This document shows positions 50,681 to 59,137 of a DNA stretch of 64,000 bases, in pieces; positions within the stretch are counted from its first letter, which is position 1; each line of letters opens with the position of its first letter. This DNA comes from CATOSK01 sp034423195. GTDB taxonomy: Bacteria; Chloroflexota; Dehalococcoidia; Lucifugimonadales; UBA3495. Both the position numbers and the translations under genes were made by a program. Below the pieces are notes generated by a model that was given only the letters and a program-made list of their open reading frames with translations, did no database searches and was not told the origin of the DNA. Where the stretch lies: contig DAOUIZ010000034.1 of NCBI GenBank assembly GCA_034423195.1, positions 62,001 to 126,000 of the forward strand, read 5' to 3'.

Positions 50681-50686
50681 TATAAT
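50681..50686 (+). promoter_or_regulatory. possible -10 box of the DUF1800 gene
   Basis: A perfect TATAAT lies ~100 nt before ATG 50784, and a second box TATACT is at 50733-50738. Neither has a clear -35 at 17 nt. Their position argues against the GTG at 50730 as start. Confidence 0.3.
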
Positions 50687-50783
50687 ATCCTACGAAATCA
50701 GGGGGGTTCCGGACTTTCCGGCATGGGCTGTGTATACTCAGACGAGCCGGCCCCCAATACTGACCGCCAGCGATGAGGTTGAG

Positions 50784-52211
50784 ATGGTTGCAGAGACGCG
50801 TTCCACGGCTTCCAGAGAAGAACTTTCCCAGATGGCCCACCTGCTGCGGCGGGCCGGGTTCGGGGCGACGCGGCGGGAGCTGGATGAGTATTGCGCCAGG
50901 GGATACGAGGCGACGGTGGAGGAGCTGCTGCATCCAGAGGACGCGGCTCCCATCGACGAGGACGTGGTGCGGCGGTACCACGTGGACCAGAATAGCCTGA
51001 TGCTGATTGAGAGCTCGCAGGCGTACTGGATCTACCGCATCATCAACACCAACGCGCCGCTGGAGGAGAAGATTGCGCTGTTCTGGCACGGGCTGTTCGC
51101 GACGGCCTACGGGAAGCTGAACCACGCCAAGGCAGTGGTGAACCAGACCAACACCTTCCGGCGGCACGGGCTGGGGAATTTCAGGACGCTGCTGCTGGAG
51201 CTTTCCCGGGACCCGGCGATGATTTTCTGGCTGGACAACAAGGACAACCACAACGGAGCGCCCAACGAGAACTACGGGCGGGAACTGCTGGAGCTGTTCT
51301 CGATGGGTATTGGCAATTACTCCGAGGATGACGTAAAGAACTGCGCGCGGGCGTTCTCGGGTTGGACTATCAACAACGCGGACTACATGGGCATCCGGGC
51401 GTCGCGGGACTCGATATGGCCGCACGGGCGGCTGGACTGGCAGTTCCGGTATCTTCCCGGGGATCACGACGACACGGAGAAGACTTTCCTGGGGGAGACG
51501 GGGAGGTTCAACGGGGAAGACATCATTGACATAATCGTCCGGCAGCCGGCGACGGCCTGGTTCGTGGCCAGCAAGCTGCACCAGTTCTTCGTGGCGGACC
51601 AGGGGGACGAGGACCAGATACAGGCGCTGGCCGATGAGTTCCTGCGGACGGAGGGGGACATCCGGTCGGTGCTGCGGATGCTGTTCCTGTCGGACTTCTT
51701 CCGGGCTCCCGGGGCGCGGCTGGCGAAGGTGAAGAGTCCGGCGGAACTGGTGGCGGGGACGGCGCGGCTGGCGGGGAGCCACCAGTTCCCGGAATGGAGC
51801 ATCGTCAACCTGGCGATGGACGTCAACTTCATGGGGCAGGAAATCCTGAATCCGCCGACGGTGGAGGGGTGGCACACGGGGCGGGAGTGGATTGACACGG
51901 GCAACCTGGTGGAGAGGGTGAACGCGGCGGCGCTGGAGATTGGGGATGTGAACCAGCCGGGAGTGCGGGAGGTTATCCGGCGGCTGGAAGAGGCGGGACC
52001 GGCGCTGTCTCCCGAAGGGTTCGTGGACGGGTGCCTGGAGGCCCTGGGGCAGTTCGAGACTTCGGAGCAGTCCCGGGAGGGGCTGGTCCGGTACGCAGGG
52101 CGGATGGGGGAGCTGCGGTTCGACCGGCCAGACTCGCTGGCATGTACGCACCAGCGGGTGGGGGAGATGCTGCAATTGATCGCGGCAACGCGGGAATACC
52201 AACTGGCGTAG
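50784..52211 (+). CDS. DUF1800 domain-containing protein
   Basis: The 475-residue protein matches DUF1800. It starts with SQMAHLLRRAGFGATRRELD, has EKIALFWHGLFATAYGKLN, then DNKDNHNGAPNENYGRELLELFSMGIGNYSEDDVKNCARAFSGWTI, a family signature around residues 155-200. C-terminal segments match VKSPAELV and PPTVEGWHTGREWIDT. Function of the family is unknown; members are usually exported and paired with DUF1501 proteins. Here no signal peptide and no DUF1501 gene are seen, and an NHL-repeat gene follows by 10 nt. ATG 50784 is preferred (GAGG 5 nt upstream). Confidence 0.9.
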   Translation: MVAETRSTASREELSQMAHLLRRAGFGATRRELDEYCARGYEATVEELLHPEDAAPIDEDVVRRYHVDQNSLMLIESSQAYWIYRIINTNAPLEEKIALFWHGLFATAYGKLNHAKAVVNQTNTFRRHGLGNFRTLLLELSRDPAMIFWLDNKDNHNGAPNENYGRELLELFSMGIGNYSEDDVKNCARAFSGWTINNADYMGIRASRDSIWPHGRLDWQFRYLPGDHDDTEKTFLGETGRFNGEDIIDIIVRQPATAWFVASKLHQFFVADQGDEDQIQALADEFLRTEGDIRSVLRMLFLSDFFRAPGARLAKVKSPAELVAGTARLAGSHQFPEWSIVNLAMDVNFMGQEILNPPTVEGWHTGREWIDTGNLVERVNAAALEIGDVNQPGVREVIRRLEEAGPALSPEGFVDGCLEALGQFETSEQSREGLVRYAGRMGELRFDRPDSLACTHQRVGEMLQLIAATREYQLA

Positions 52212-52221
52212 GACGGGAGTT

Positions 52222-53256
52222 ATGACAGTCAACGCGGAGAAAGCGGTCTATTCCTTTCCGTACAGCCATACCGTCGGGTTCATGGCGAACCAGGGGCGCG
52301 GGTTCAACAATCCCATCGACGTTGCCATTGCGCCGGGGGGAGAGCTTTACGTGCTGAACCGGGCCGGGCCGGAGGTGGGAATCCGGCTGCCGTACAAGCG
52401 GGTTACCATCTGCACGGCGGAAGAGGAGTACCTGGGAGAGTTCAGCACCGGGGGGACCTCCGACGGGCAACTGTGGTGGCCGAGCGCGGTCGCGCTGGAT
52501 TCGGAAGGGCTGGTGTACATTCCCGACGAGGCGTTGAACCATGTGCAGGTGTTCACACGGGAGGGAGAGTTCCTGCGAAACTGGGGGGCTGCGGGGAGTG
52601 GACCGGGGGAGCTGAACCGGCCTTCCTACCTGGCGGTTGACGCCGAGGATAACCTGCTAATCAGCGACAGCCTGAACCACCGGGTGCAGAAGTTTTCCCG
52701 GGACGGGGAGGTCCTGGCGGAGTGGGGGCGGTCCGGCACCGGCGATGGGGAGTTGAATATGCCCTGGGGTCTGGGGCTGGACCGGGACGGGAACGTTTAC
52801 GTCGCGGACTGGCGGAACGACCGGGTGCAGAAGTTCGATCCGGGCGGCGGGTTCCTGGCCAAGTGGGGCGTTCCCGGGTCGGGGATGTTCAATCGTCCGG
52901 CGGCGGTGGCGGTGGACGACGATGGGCTGTTGTACGTGGCGGACTGGGGGAACGAGCGGGTGCAGGTGCTGACGCCGGAGGGAGAAGTGGCGGGGACTAT
53001 CCGGGGAGACTCGGTGGACTCGCGCTGGGCGGCGGACTATTTCGCGGCGAATCCTGAGGAGGGGGCGGCGCGGTATGCCTCCAATCTTGCGCCTGAGATT
53101 GATCCGGCGAGGGAGCGGGAGCGGGAGGAGTCGGCCAACGTGGAGAAGCTGCTGTGGGGGCCGACGGCGGTGAAGCTGGACGGCGAGGGGCGGATATTTA
53201 TCGTGGATAGCTGCCGGCACCGGCTTCAGGTGTACCGGAAGGAAGGGACGGGGTAA
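52222..53256 (+). CDS. NHL-repeat beta-propeller protein
   Basis: The 344-residue protein contains about five to six NHL repeats (units such as LNRPSYLAVDAEDNLLISD, LNMPWGLGLDRDGNVYVAD, FNRPAAVAVDDDGLLYVAD, each followed by NxRVQKF). Together these build a beta-propeller. No signal peptide is present. The C-terminal repeat ends IFIVDSCRHRLQVY after a charged insertion (DPARERERE). It starts 10 nt after the DUF1800 gene, so both are co-expressed. A binding or scaffold role is likely; ligands are unknown. Confidence 0.9.
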   Translation: MTVNAEKAVYSFPYSHTVGFMANQGRGFNNPIDVAIAPGGELYVLNRAGPEVGIRLPYKRVTICTAEEEYLGEFSTGGTSDGQLWWPSAVALDSEGLVYIPDEALNHVQVFTREGEFLRNWGAAGSGPGELNRPSYLAVDAEDNLLISDSLNHRVQKFSRDGEVLAEWGRSGTGDGELNMPWGLGLDRDGNVYVADWRNDRVQKFDPGGGFLAKWGVPGSGMFNRPAAVAVDDDGLLYVADWGNERVQVLTPEGEVAGTIRGDSVDSRWAADYFAANPEEGAARYASNLAPEIDPAREREREESANVEKLLWGPTAVKLDGEGRIFIVDSCRHRLQVYRKEGTG

Positions 53257-53289
53257 CGTTGGGGGATAAATCCCCCAACCCCCCTGAGT

Positions 53290-54114
53290 TTGAGCAGGTT
53301 GCGGGGAAAGAGGCGAGGTTTGGGCGGCTTGGATGAGGGGCGGGAGGCCAGGTTCGAGACGGGAGAGTTTCCGCGCTCGGCGGCTTACGATCCTGAGTGG
53401 GTGCTGGAAAACATGATGGGGCCGAATCCCCTGTGGCTGACGGAGGGGCTGGCGGGGTGCATGAGCCTCGAACCCGGGATGCGGGTGCTGGACCTGGGCT
53501 GCGGGAAGGGGTTGAGCTCGATATTCCTGGCGAAGGAGTACGGGGTGCAGGTTTGGGCGGCGGACCTGTGGATAGATGCCAGCGAGAATTTTGGCCGGAT
53601 CCGGAAAGCGGGCGTCGAGGACCTGGTGTTTCCCATCCACGCCGAGGCCCATGCCCTGCCCTTTGCCGACGGGTTTTTTGACGCGATGGTGAGCGTGGAT
53701 GCGTACCATTACTTCGGGACGGATGACCTCTACCTGGAGAATTACCTGGCGGGGCTGGTGAAACCCGGCGGGCAGATGGGGATCGTGGTGCCGGGGCTGG
53801 TGGAGGAACTCCCGTCCACCGAAGCGCCGGAGCATCTGCGGGAATACTGGGAGCCGGCCTTCTTCAGCCTGCACAGCCCGGAGTGGTGGAAGCGGCACTG
53901 GGAACGAAGCGGGCTGGTGGAGGTCGAGCTTTCCGACTCGATTCCAGAGGGGTGGAGGCTCTGGATGGAATCGGACCTGTTGTGGTCGGAGCGGCTGGGC
54001 AAGCCGAGCGACGAGGCGGATATGCTGTCCCTGGACCGGGGACGGACGCTGGGATTCACCCGCATGGTGGGCCGGAGGAATGGCCGGCCGGTGTCGCGGC
54101 TGGACGAACTCTAA
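53290..54114 (+). CDS. class I SAM-dependent methyltransferase
   Basis: The protein has up to 274 residues, with TTG 53290 or a slightly later TTG near 53320 as start. Motif I VLDLGCGKGLSS binds SAM, motif II-like VWAADLWIDASENF follows, then the acidic loop AEAHALPFADGFFDAMVSVDAYHYFG and LVKPGGQMGIVVPG (post-III). The protein is a cytosolic small-molecule methyltransferase of the UbiE/cyclopropane-synthase-like group. The substrate is not evident. It lies 33 nt after the NHL gene. Confidence 0.88.
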   Translation: MSRLRGKRRGLGGLDEGREARFETGEFPRSAAYDPEWVLENMMGPNPLWLTEGLAGCMSLEPGMRVLDLGCGKGLSSIFLAKEYGVQVWAADLWIDASENFGRIRKAGVEDLVFPIHAEAHALPFADGFFDAMVSVDAYHYFGTDDLYLENYLAGLVKPGGQMGIVVPGLVEELPSTEAPEHLREYWEPAFFSLHSPEWWKRHWERSGLVEVELSDSIPEGWRLWMESDLLWSERLGKPSDEADMLSLDRGRTLGFTRMVGRRNGRPVSRLDEL

Positions 54115-54122
54115 CCCGGAGA

Positions 54123-54155
54123 CAAAGTGAGGTGGGCGTTTCGCAGCGACTTTCG
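54123..54155. repeat. direct repeat flanking the second retropepsin-like gene (left)
   Basis: A 33-nt unit starting CAAAGTGAGGTGGGCGTTTC is repeated at 54793-54825 with 27 of 33 identical positions and no gaps. The two copies bracket the protease gene. The left copy overlaps a GCAGCGA-CTT-TCGCTGC hairpin. The rest of the gap 54115-54427 has no recognisable gene. Confidence 0.65.
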
Positions 54156-54427
54156 CTGCCGCCTACCCCATACCAACCGGGGACATGGGAGGAATCCGAT
54201 GCGGCACGCTCGTCCTCCAAATGCAGTTTTCACCTCATGCAGCCGCCCCGCCCTGGACGAGGCGGGGCAACGAACGGGCCGACCACTCCATCCATCCCAA
54301 GGCGTCCCCGGCATCTTCCGGGGGGACAGCCCGAAGCGATGCAGTTCATAACCGTTCCCACCGTAGTGGACAGGTTTGAACGGAGTGCCCAAACTGAATC
54401 AACATTGAGAGCCCCGGAGGACCCGCG

Positions 54428-54784
54428 ATGGGTAAACTGACAGTGATCCTGGGAGTGGGAGACCAGCAGGGCAGCCGGTTCGAGGAGATCGAGGCTACGG
54501 TGGACACCGGGGCCACTTGCACGGCCATACCCAGAGCCTTGCTCCAGAGGCTGGGGGTGCCGGTGGCGCGCTCGGCCCAGTCCCGCCTGGCCGACGGCAG
54601 TACCGCCCCGGTGGACATAGGCTGGACGATGATCAGGATTGAAGACCAGACATTTCCAACGCGAGTGACCTTTGCGGAGGAAGACCAGCCCATCCTTCTG
54701 GGAGTGGTCACCCTGGAAGAAGCGCTGCTGGCCGTGGACCCGGTGGGACAACAACTAATCCCGGTAGAGGCGATGCGCTTCTAA
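54428..54784 (+). CDS. retropepsin-like aspartic protease family protein
   Basis: The 118-residue paralogue of 47604 has the same length: N-terminal strand LTVILGVGDQQGSRFEEIEATV, active site DTGATCTAIP, LADGSTAPVDIG, LLGVVTLEEALLAVDP and the family end QQLIPVEAMRF. A single Asp-Thr-Gly implies dimer action. Ribosome site GGAGGACCCGCG. It is bracketed by two 33-nt direct repeats and followed by a strong terminator, like an isolated cassette. Confidence 0.88.
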   Translation: MGKLTVILGVGDQQGSRFEEIEATVDTGATCTAIPRALLQRLGVPVARSAQSRLADGSTAPVDIGWTMIRIEDQTFPTRVTFAEEDQPILLGVVTLEEALLAVDPVGQQLIPVEAMRF

Positions 54785-54792
54785 ACTGTAGC

Positions 54793-54825
54793 CAAAGTGG
54801 GGTATGCGTTTCGCCCCGGCTTTCG
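54793..54825. repeat. direct repeat flanking the second retropepsin-like gene (right)
   Basis: Right-hand copy (CAAAGTGGGGTATGCGTTTC...) of the unit at 54123-54155. Confidence 0.65.
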
Positions 54826-54847
54826 TTCAGGAAGGGGACAACTAATG

Positions 54848-54891
54848 AAACCGCTCCGGCTTCAAGCATAGAGGCCGGAGCGGGTTTTTTT
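54848..54891 (+). terminator. strong intrinsic terminator
   Basis: The stem CCGCTCCGGC (54851-54860) / GCCGGAGCGG (54874-54883) is followed by GTTTTTTT. It ends the protease cassette; the next gene is convergent. Confidence 0.92.
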
Positions 54892-54919
54892 GGGGCAGTC
54901 GGGCAACCTCCCGAGGGGG

Positions 54920-55474
54920 TTAGACGGGGAGGAGGGGCTCGTCGCGGTCGGAGAGGAGGTCGGTGTCGAAGCCGTTGATGGCGAGGGCGATCATGGCGTA
55001 GTTGCCGATGAGCATGGTCAGCTCGATGAGGCCCTGCTTGCCGAACTGCTCCAGGGCGGCCTGGTAGGCGCCGCGGCTGGCGTAGTGGTCGCGGAGCATG
55101 GCGCGGGTGTAGTTGACGGTGGCCTCCTCGTCCTCGGCCAAGTCCTCCATCTCGTTGCCGTCGCGGAGGTCGTCGACGATGTCGTCACGCATTCCGGCCT
55201 CGCGGGCGGAGGCGGCGTGGGCGTTCCAGATATGCTGGCAGTCCATCTCGCGGGCGGTCAGCAGCATGGTGAATTCCTGGATTTTCTTGGGGAGGCTGGA
55301 GTCGTTGCGGAGGTACTGGTTGAGGGCGGTGGACCGCCTGGAAAGCTCGGGGACGTGGGCCAGGACGGAGCCGGGGCCGTGCCGGGGGGCGCTGCCGTCG
55401 GGGAACAGCTCGTCGAAGGCCCCCTGCTGGTTGGCTGGTACGGTGTCGCGGGTGGCTATGGGGATTCGGGCCAT
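54920..55474 (-). CDS. carboxymuconolactone decarboxylase family protein
   Basis: The 184-residue protein is equal in length to the gene at 34768 and clearly paralogous, with the MDCQHIWNAHAASAREAG segment around residues 75-92 and the C-terminal IELTMLIGNYAM helix. No CxxC is present, so it is CMD-like and not AhpD-like. ATG with AGGAGG. It stands alone before the RraA-like gene (143 nt upstream on the same strand), possibly in one operon. Confidence 0.88.
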   Translation of the reverse strand: MARIPIATRDTVPANQQGAFDELFPDGSAPRHGPGSVLAHVPELSRRSTALNQYLRNDSSLPKKIQEFTMLLTAREMDCQHIWNAHAASAREAGMRDDIVDDLRDGNEMEDLAEDEEATVNYTRAMLRDHYASRGAYQAALEQFGKQGLIELTMLIGNYAMIALAINGFDTDLLSDRDEPLLPV

Positions 55475-55617
55475 GTTTGTCCTCCTTGATGGTGGGGATA
55501 CTTTTGGCTGGTCGTTTGGTTTTTGCGGGACGGGTATTCATCCGCCCGGGCACGGTGAGTGTATCCGAGGGCGGAATGGAGCGTCAAACGGCGGGATGAA
55601 CCGGGCCGGGCGCTGGG

Positions 55618-56343
55618 CTATTGGAGGGGTTTCCTGCCGGTCTTGCGCTCGAAAAGCTCCCAGGTGAGGTCGTTGAAAGGGTAATACTTGCCGGGGGAGC
55701 ATTGTTCCTCGGCTAGCTGGGCCTTGATGACCTCTTCGACTTCCTCGCGCTGGTGGGCGATGCGGATAACGTCGTCGACCTCGGACCGGGGGACGACGAC
55801 CACGCCGTCATCATCACCGACGATGGCGTCGCCGGGCCGGACGAGGACGCCGCCGCACTGGATGGCGTCGTTGACCTGCCAGGGCCAGAACTCGGCGGGG
55901 CCCTGCTTGGCGGTGCGGGCGGCGGAGTAGACCGGGAAGCCGTATTCCTTGAGGGAGTTGCTGTCACGGACTGCGCCGTCGGTGACGAGGCCGCCGACCT
56001 GGCGCTGGCAGAGGCGGAAGAATTTGATGTCGCCGCCGATGGAGCTGTACTGCCAGCCCATGGCATCTATTACCAGCACCTCCCCGGGGCCGCACAGCTC
56101 GAAGGCGACGTACTCGGCGGACCGGTCTCCCTTGGGCTTGTCCTGGGCGAGGTCGGGCCGGTGGGGTACGAAGCGGAGGGTGACGGCCCGTCCGGCCATG
56201 CTCTGTCCGAGTTGGAGGGGGAGAGCGCCTTCGATCATGCTCATGGGCCAGTTCTTGACCCAGAGGGCGTCGATGAGGGTCTGGGTGGGGATTTGCCTGA
56301 GGACTTCGAGGGTGGCGTCGGAGATTTCGGCGGGGGTGGTCAT
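55618..56343 (-). CDS. RraA-like family protein (HMG/CHA aldolase-type)
   Basis: The 241-residue protein belongs to the RraA/dimethylmenaquinone-methyltransferase-like family. Diagnostic segments are GGDIKFFRLCQRQVGGLVTDGAVRDSNSLKEYGFPVYSA (about 105-145), with the Mg-binding DG..RD, and VRPGDAIVGDDDGVVVVPR. Members of this size cleave 4-hydroxy-4-methyl-2-oxoglutarate or decarboxylate oxaloacetate to pyruvate. RNase E regulation is the alternative, but that branch is shorter. Start ATG with GAGG. It fits the aromatic-like degradation theme of the window. Confidence 0.88.
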   Translation of the reverse strand: MTTPAEISDATLEVLRQIPTQTLIDALWVKNWPMSMIEGALPLQLGQSMAGRAVTLRFVPHRPDLAQDKPKGDRSAEYVAFELCGPGEVLVIDAMGWQYSSIGGDIKFFRLCQRQVGGLVTDGAVRDSNSLKEYGFPVYSAARTAKQGPAEFWPWQVNDAIQCGGVLVRPGDAIVGDDDGVVVVPRSEVDDVIRIAHQREEVEEVIKAQLAEEQCSPGKYYPFNDLTWELFERKTGRKPLQ

Positions 56344-56423
56344 GGCGAACCTCGGGGATGGGGTGGGTCGGCCGGGGCCGGTGGGGGCGATGAGATTATA
56401 GGGGAAGGGTTGCAGAAATTGAA

Positions 56424-56452
56424 GGAAGGCGTCCCAATCAGGGACGCCTTCC
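56424..56452 (-). terminator. intrinsic terminator after the betaine-binding protein gene
   Basis: The 12-bp perfect stem GGAAGGCGTCCC / GGGACGCCTTCC over a five-nt loop, followed on the minus strand by TTCAATTTC, lies 28 nt after the stop codon. Confidence 0.85.
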
Positions 56453-56480
56453 GAGATAGGCCGGTTGGAGTCGGACTCCG

Positions 56481-57728
56481 CTACTCGTCGGGCCAGCCGT
56501 CGGGGGTCTCGTTGGCGGCCAGGGCGGCCTTGACAGCCTCGGCTGCTTCGGAGGAGACCCAGCCGCTCCAGACATCAGCGTTGCTGTTGAGCCACCAGAG
56601 GGCGGTGGTGTTGGCGCTGGTGACGGAGTTGTCGCGCTGCCACGAGGCGATTCCCTTGTACCGGTCGATGTTCAAGTCCCAGTTGCGGAGGAACTCGACG
56701 ATTTCAGGAGCGCGAACGGGGATACTGGGATGGACGGCGATCAGGATTGAAGCGTCCTGGTAGGCGCAAGCCTTGGTGGTGAACCAGCACTGGTCGGAGT
56801 ATTCAGGCTCACCCAGGCGGACCAGGTCAAGCACCAGGGCGGGTTCGTTGGTGCCCCAGGTGTAACCCAGCCATGGCTCCTCTTTCTCCCAGGCGCCGTA
56901 CATATCGGCGTTAAGAGCGGCGTTGTCGCCGGCATTGATTATCTGGACGTGGTCCTCGAGACCGTACCCGGCGACCTGGGCCGCGCCAACCTCTTCACAG
57001 GCCCAGCCGATGACGCAGGCAACCAGGCGGGCCTTGTCGCCGGTTTCAGCGGTCTTGAACAGGTCCTTGTACTGCTGTTCCTTCAGGTCCTCGACGCTGT
57101 CCAGATCAGGGTACTGTTCCTGCAGGTAGGCGGGGATTACGAAGGAAGACTGCCAGTCGTTGCCCAGGCTCTTGCCGACGGAAACGACCTCGCCGTTGGC
57201 GATGGCTTCGTTCCAGGCCTCAATCTGGTTGGGCAGCCATATCTCCAGGGTTACGTGGGTGTCGCCGGTGCGGAGGCCCTGGAACAGGGGAAGGGTGGCG
57301 CCGAACTTGACGTCGGTGGGGTATCCGTAGCCCTTTTCCACAATGTACTGAGCAACCCGGTTCTGGACCTGGGCGCTGGTCCAGTTGAGGTCGCTGAAAA
57401 CGATGGTTTCCTTGGGGCCTTCGGGGGCCATGACCTCGACGGTCCGTTCGACAATCTTGGTGACCTCGACGGGACGGTCAACTTCGACCGTCTTTTCGAC
57501 GATCTTGGTCACTTCAACAGGGCGGTCGACCGTCTTCTCGACGACTTTGGTGACCTCGACCTGCTCCCCGGGCAACTCGACAACCCGGGTGACTTCGACT
57601 TGCTGGCCGGGAACCTCGACGACCCTGGTGACCTCGACCTGTTGAGGCGCTGCCGGGGAACAGGCCAAGAGAGCAACCACGGCAAACAGCGCCGCAGAAG
57701 CGAAGACAAGCCTCCATTTATTCGACAA
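56481..57728 (-). CDS. glycine betaine/proline-type ABC transporter substrate-binding lipoprotein
   Basis: The 415-residue precursor has a signal ending VVALLACSP (lipidated Cys). A ~75-residue spacer follows, made of repeated VEVTRVVE / VEVTKIVE units (about 35-110), a Chloroflexota hallmark. The OpuAC-type periplasmic-binding domain begins ETIVFSDLNWTSAQVQN and contains VTLEIWLPNQIEAW and PWLGYTWGTNEPALVLDLVRL, where Trp/Tyr residues form the betaine cage. I place the start at TTG 57728, eight nt after AGGAGG; a GTG at 57737 touches that site. It binds quaternary amines outside the cell and delivers them to the permease encoded at 58011. It has its own promoter and terminator. Confidence 0.92.
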   Translation of the reverse strand: MSNKWRLVFASAALFAVVALLACSPAAPQQVEVTRVVEVPGQQVEVTRVVELPGEQVEVTKVVEKTVDRPVEVTKIVEKTVEVDRPVEVTKIVERTVEVMAPEGPKETIVFSDLNWTSAQVQNRVAQYIVEKGYGYPTDVKFGATLPLFQGLRTGDTHVTLEIWLPNQIEAWNEAIANGEVVSVGKSLGNDWQSSFVIPAYLQEQYPDLDSVEDLKEQQYKDLFKTAETGDKARLVACVIGWACEEVGAAQVAGYGLEDHVQIINAGDNAALNADMYGAWEKEEPWLGYTWGTNEPALVLDLVRLGEPEYSDQCWFTTKACAYQDASILIAVHPSIPVRAPEIVEFLRNWDLNIDRYKGIASWQRDNSVTSANTTALWWLNSNADVWSGWVSSEAAEAVKAALAANETPDGWPDE

Positions 57729-57796
57729 AATCGACACCTCCTAAACGGACAATATGCGAGATTTGATTCCTGCGGGCCCATGAAAAGGCGTTGCCA

Positions 57797-57825
57797 TTTA
57801 TACCAACGAAATCTGCCGTTGTCAA
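57797..57825 (-). promoter_or_regulatory. promoter of the betaine-binding protein gene
   Basis: Perfect TTGACA (57820-57825), 17-nt spacer, TATAAA (57797-57802) on the minus strand. It lies between the permease and the binding-protein genes, so the abundant binding protein can be made separately. Confidence 0.85.
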
Positions 57826-58010
57826 TTGGGAGCCGATACAGATTGACATAACGGATGGGACATTATTCGGCCAATGTCGTATCCAGCACGGACGGGTTTC
57901 GTCACAGGCTGACGGATTAAGACGCTGTGTTTCCAAGAGGCCTCCGGGCCCATCAGGGAGATGCCGCTCAAGGGGACGGACGCAAGATATCGAGCAGCAT
58001 CAAGATGGCG

Positions 58011-59105
58011 TTATCCGGATAGGTTCAGCGAGTCCTGGCGCCGCCGGGCGATAGCCTGGGTAAGGCGGTCGATGATGATGGCCAGCACGACGATGGCGAT
58101 TCCGGCGATGGCCCCATTGCCGGGCTGGTTCTTCTGGAGGGCTCGCAAAACGTTGTCGCCGAGTCCACCGGCGGCGACCATGCTGGCGATGGTGACCATG
58201 GCAAGGGCCATCATGGTGGTCTGGTTGATGCCGGCCATGATGGTGGGAAGGGCCATGGGGACTTGGACCTTGGTCAGTATCTGGAAGGGTGTCGCGCCGA
58301 AGGAACGGGCGGCTTCCACGGTTTCGGGGGAAACCTGGCGAATCCCCAGGTTGGTGAGGCGGATGACCGGGGGGACGGCGTAGATGATGGTTGCGAAGAT
58401 GCCAGCGGGCTTGCCCAGGCCGAAGAACAGGATTCCCGGAATGAGGTAGACGAAGCTGGGCATGGTCTGCATGCCGTCGAGGATGGGCCGCATCAAGTTG
58501 TCGGCGAGCTGGTTGCGCGCGCCGATAACTCCCAAAGGCAAGCCGATGGCGACCGAAATGGCTACGGCGACGACCATCAAGGCGATAGTGTCTATGGTGT
58601 TGGGCCACAATCCCATGAAGCCGATGAAGAGCAGGCCGCCGAGGGTCAACCCGGTGAGGGCCCAGCGTCCGACGGCGAAGGACAGGAAGGCCAAGCCGAC
58701 GAGCATGGCCGGCCAGGGAACCCATTCAAGAACAGTTTCAATGTAGACCAAGGAGTAGGTGATGGCATCGCTGACCCCGTCGAACAGCCAACTGCCCTTT
58801 TCGGTAAGCCAATCTATGCCGTCATCTATGGCTTCGCCGGTCGCTTCCCGGAGGGATTTTTCGATGGTAATGGTCGCGCCGCCGGTGGTAGGGACCTCGG
58901 ATGTGGAGACGGTGGTGGGGAAGGCCATTTCCGGGCCCCAGACGTAGAGGCTCACTAGGAGAACCAGCAGGACCAGGGCTGCTCCAGCGGCCCAGAAGTA
59001 GCGCCGGGGGAGATTGGCGAGGCTGAACCTGGCCTGGGATCCTTCCCGAGAAGGGTCTGGCTGGGAGTCCTGGGTTTCGTTGTCGGTGCGGCTGAGGACG
59101 GCCAT
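58011..59105 (-). CDS. glycine betaine/proline ABC transporter permease
   Basis: The 364-residue BPD-type permease of the ProW/OpuAB family has an N-terminal ~70-residue extension with one membrane helix. The core domain has five to six helices, including the EAA-loop region GIRQVSPETVEAARSFGATPFQILTKVQVPMALPTIMAGINQT, the contact site for the ATPase. ATG with AGGAG. The ATPase gene lies 32 nt upstream on the same strand. Together they import compatible solutes or choline-type compounds. Confidence 0.93.
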   Translation of the reverse strand: MAVLSRTDNETQDSQPDPSREGSQARFSLANLPRRYFWAAGAALVLLVLLVSLYVWGPEMAFPTTVSTSEVPTTGGATITIEKSLREATGEAIDDGIDWLTEKGSWLFDGVSDAITYSLVYIETVLEWVPWPAMLVGLAFLSFAVGRWALTGLTLGGLLFIGFMGLWPNTIDTIALMVVAVAISVAIGLPLGVIGARNQLADNLMRPILDGMQTMPSFVYLIPGILFFGLGKPAGIFATIIYAVPPVIRLTNLGIRQVSPETVEAARSFGATPFQILTKVQVPMALPTIMAGINQTTMMALAMVTIASMVAAGGLGDNVLRALQKNQPGNGAIAGIAIVVLAIIIDRLTQAIARRRQDSLNLSG

Positions 59106-59137
59106 GAGAAAAACTCCTGCCCTGGTGGAACTGGGGA

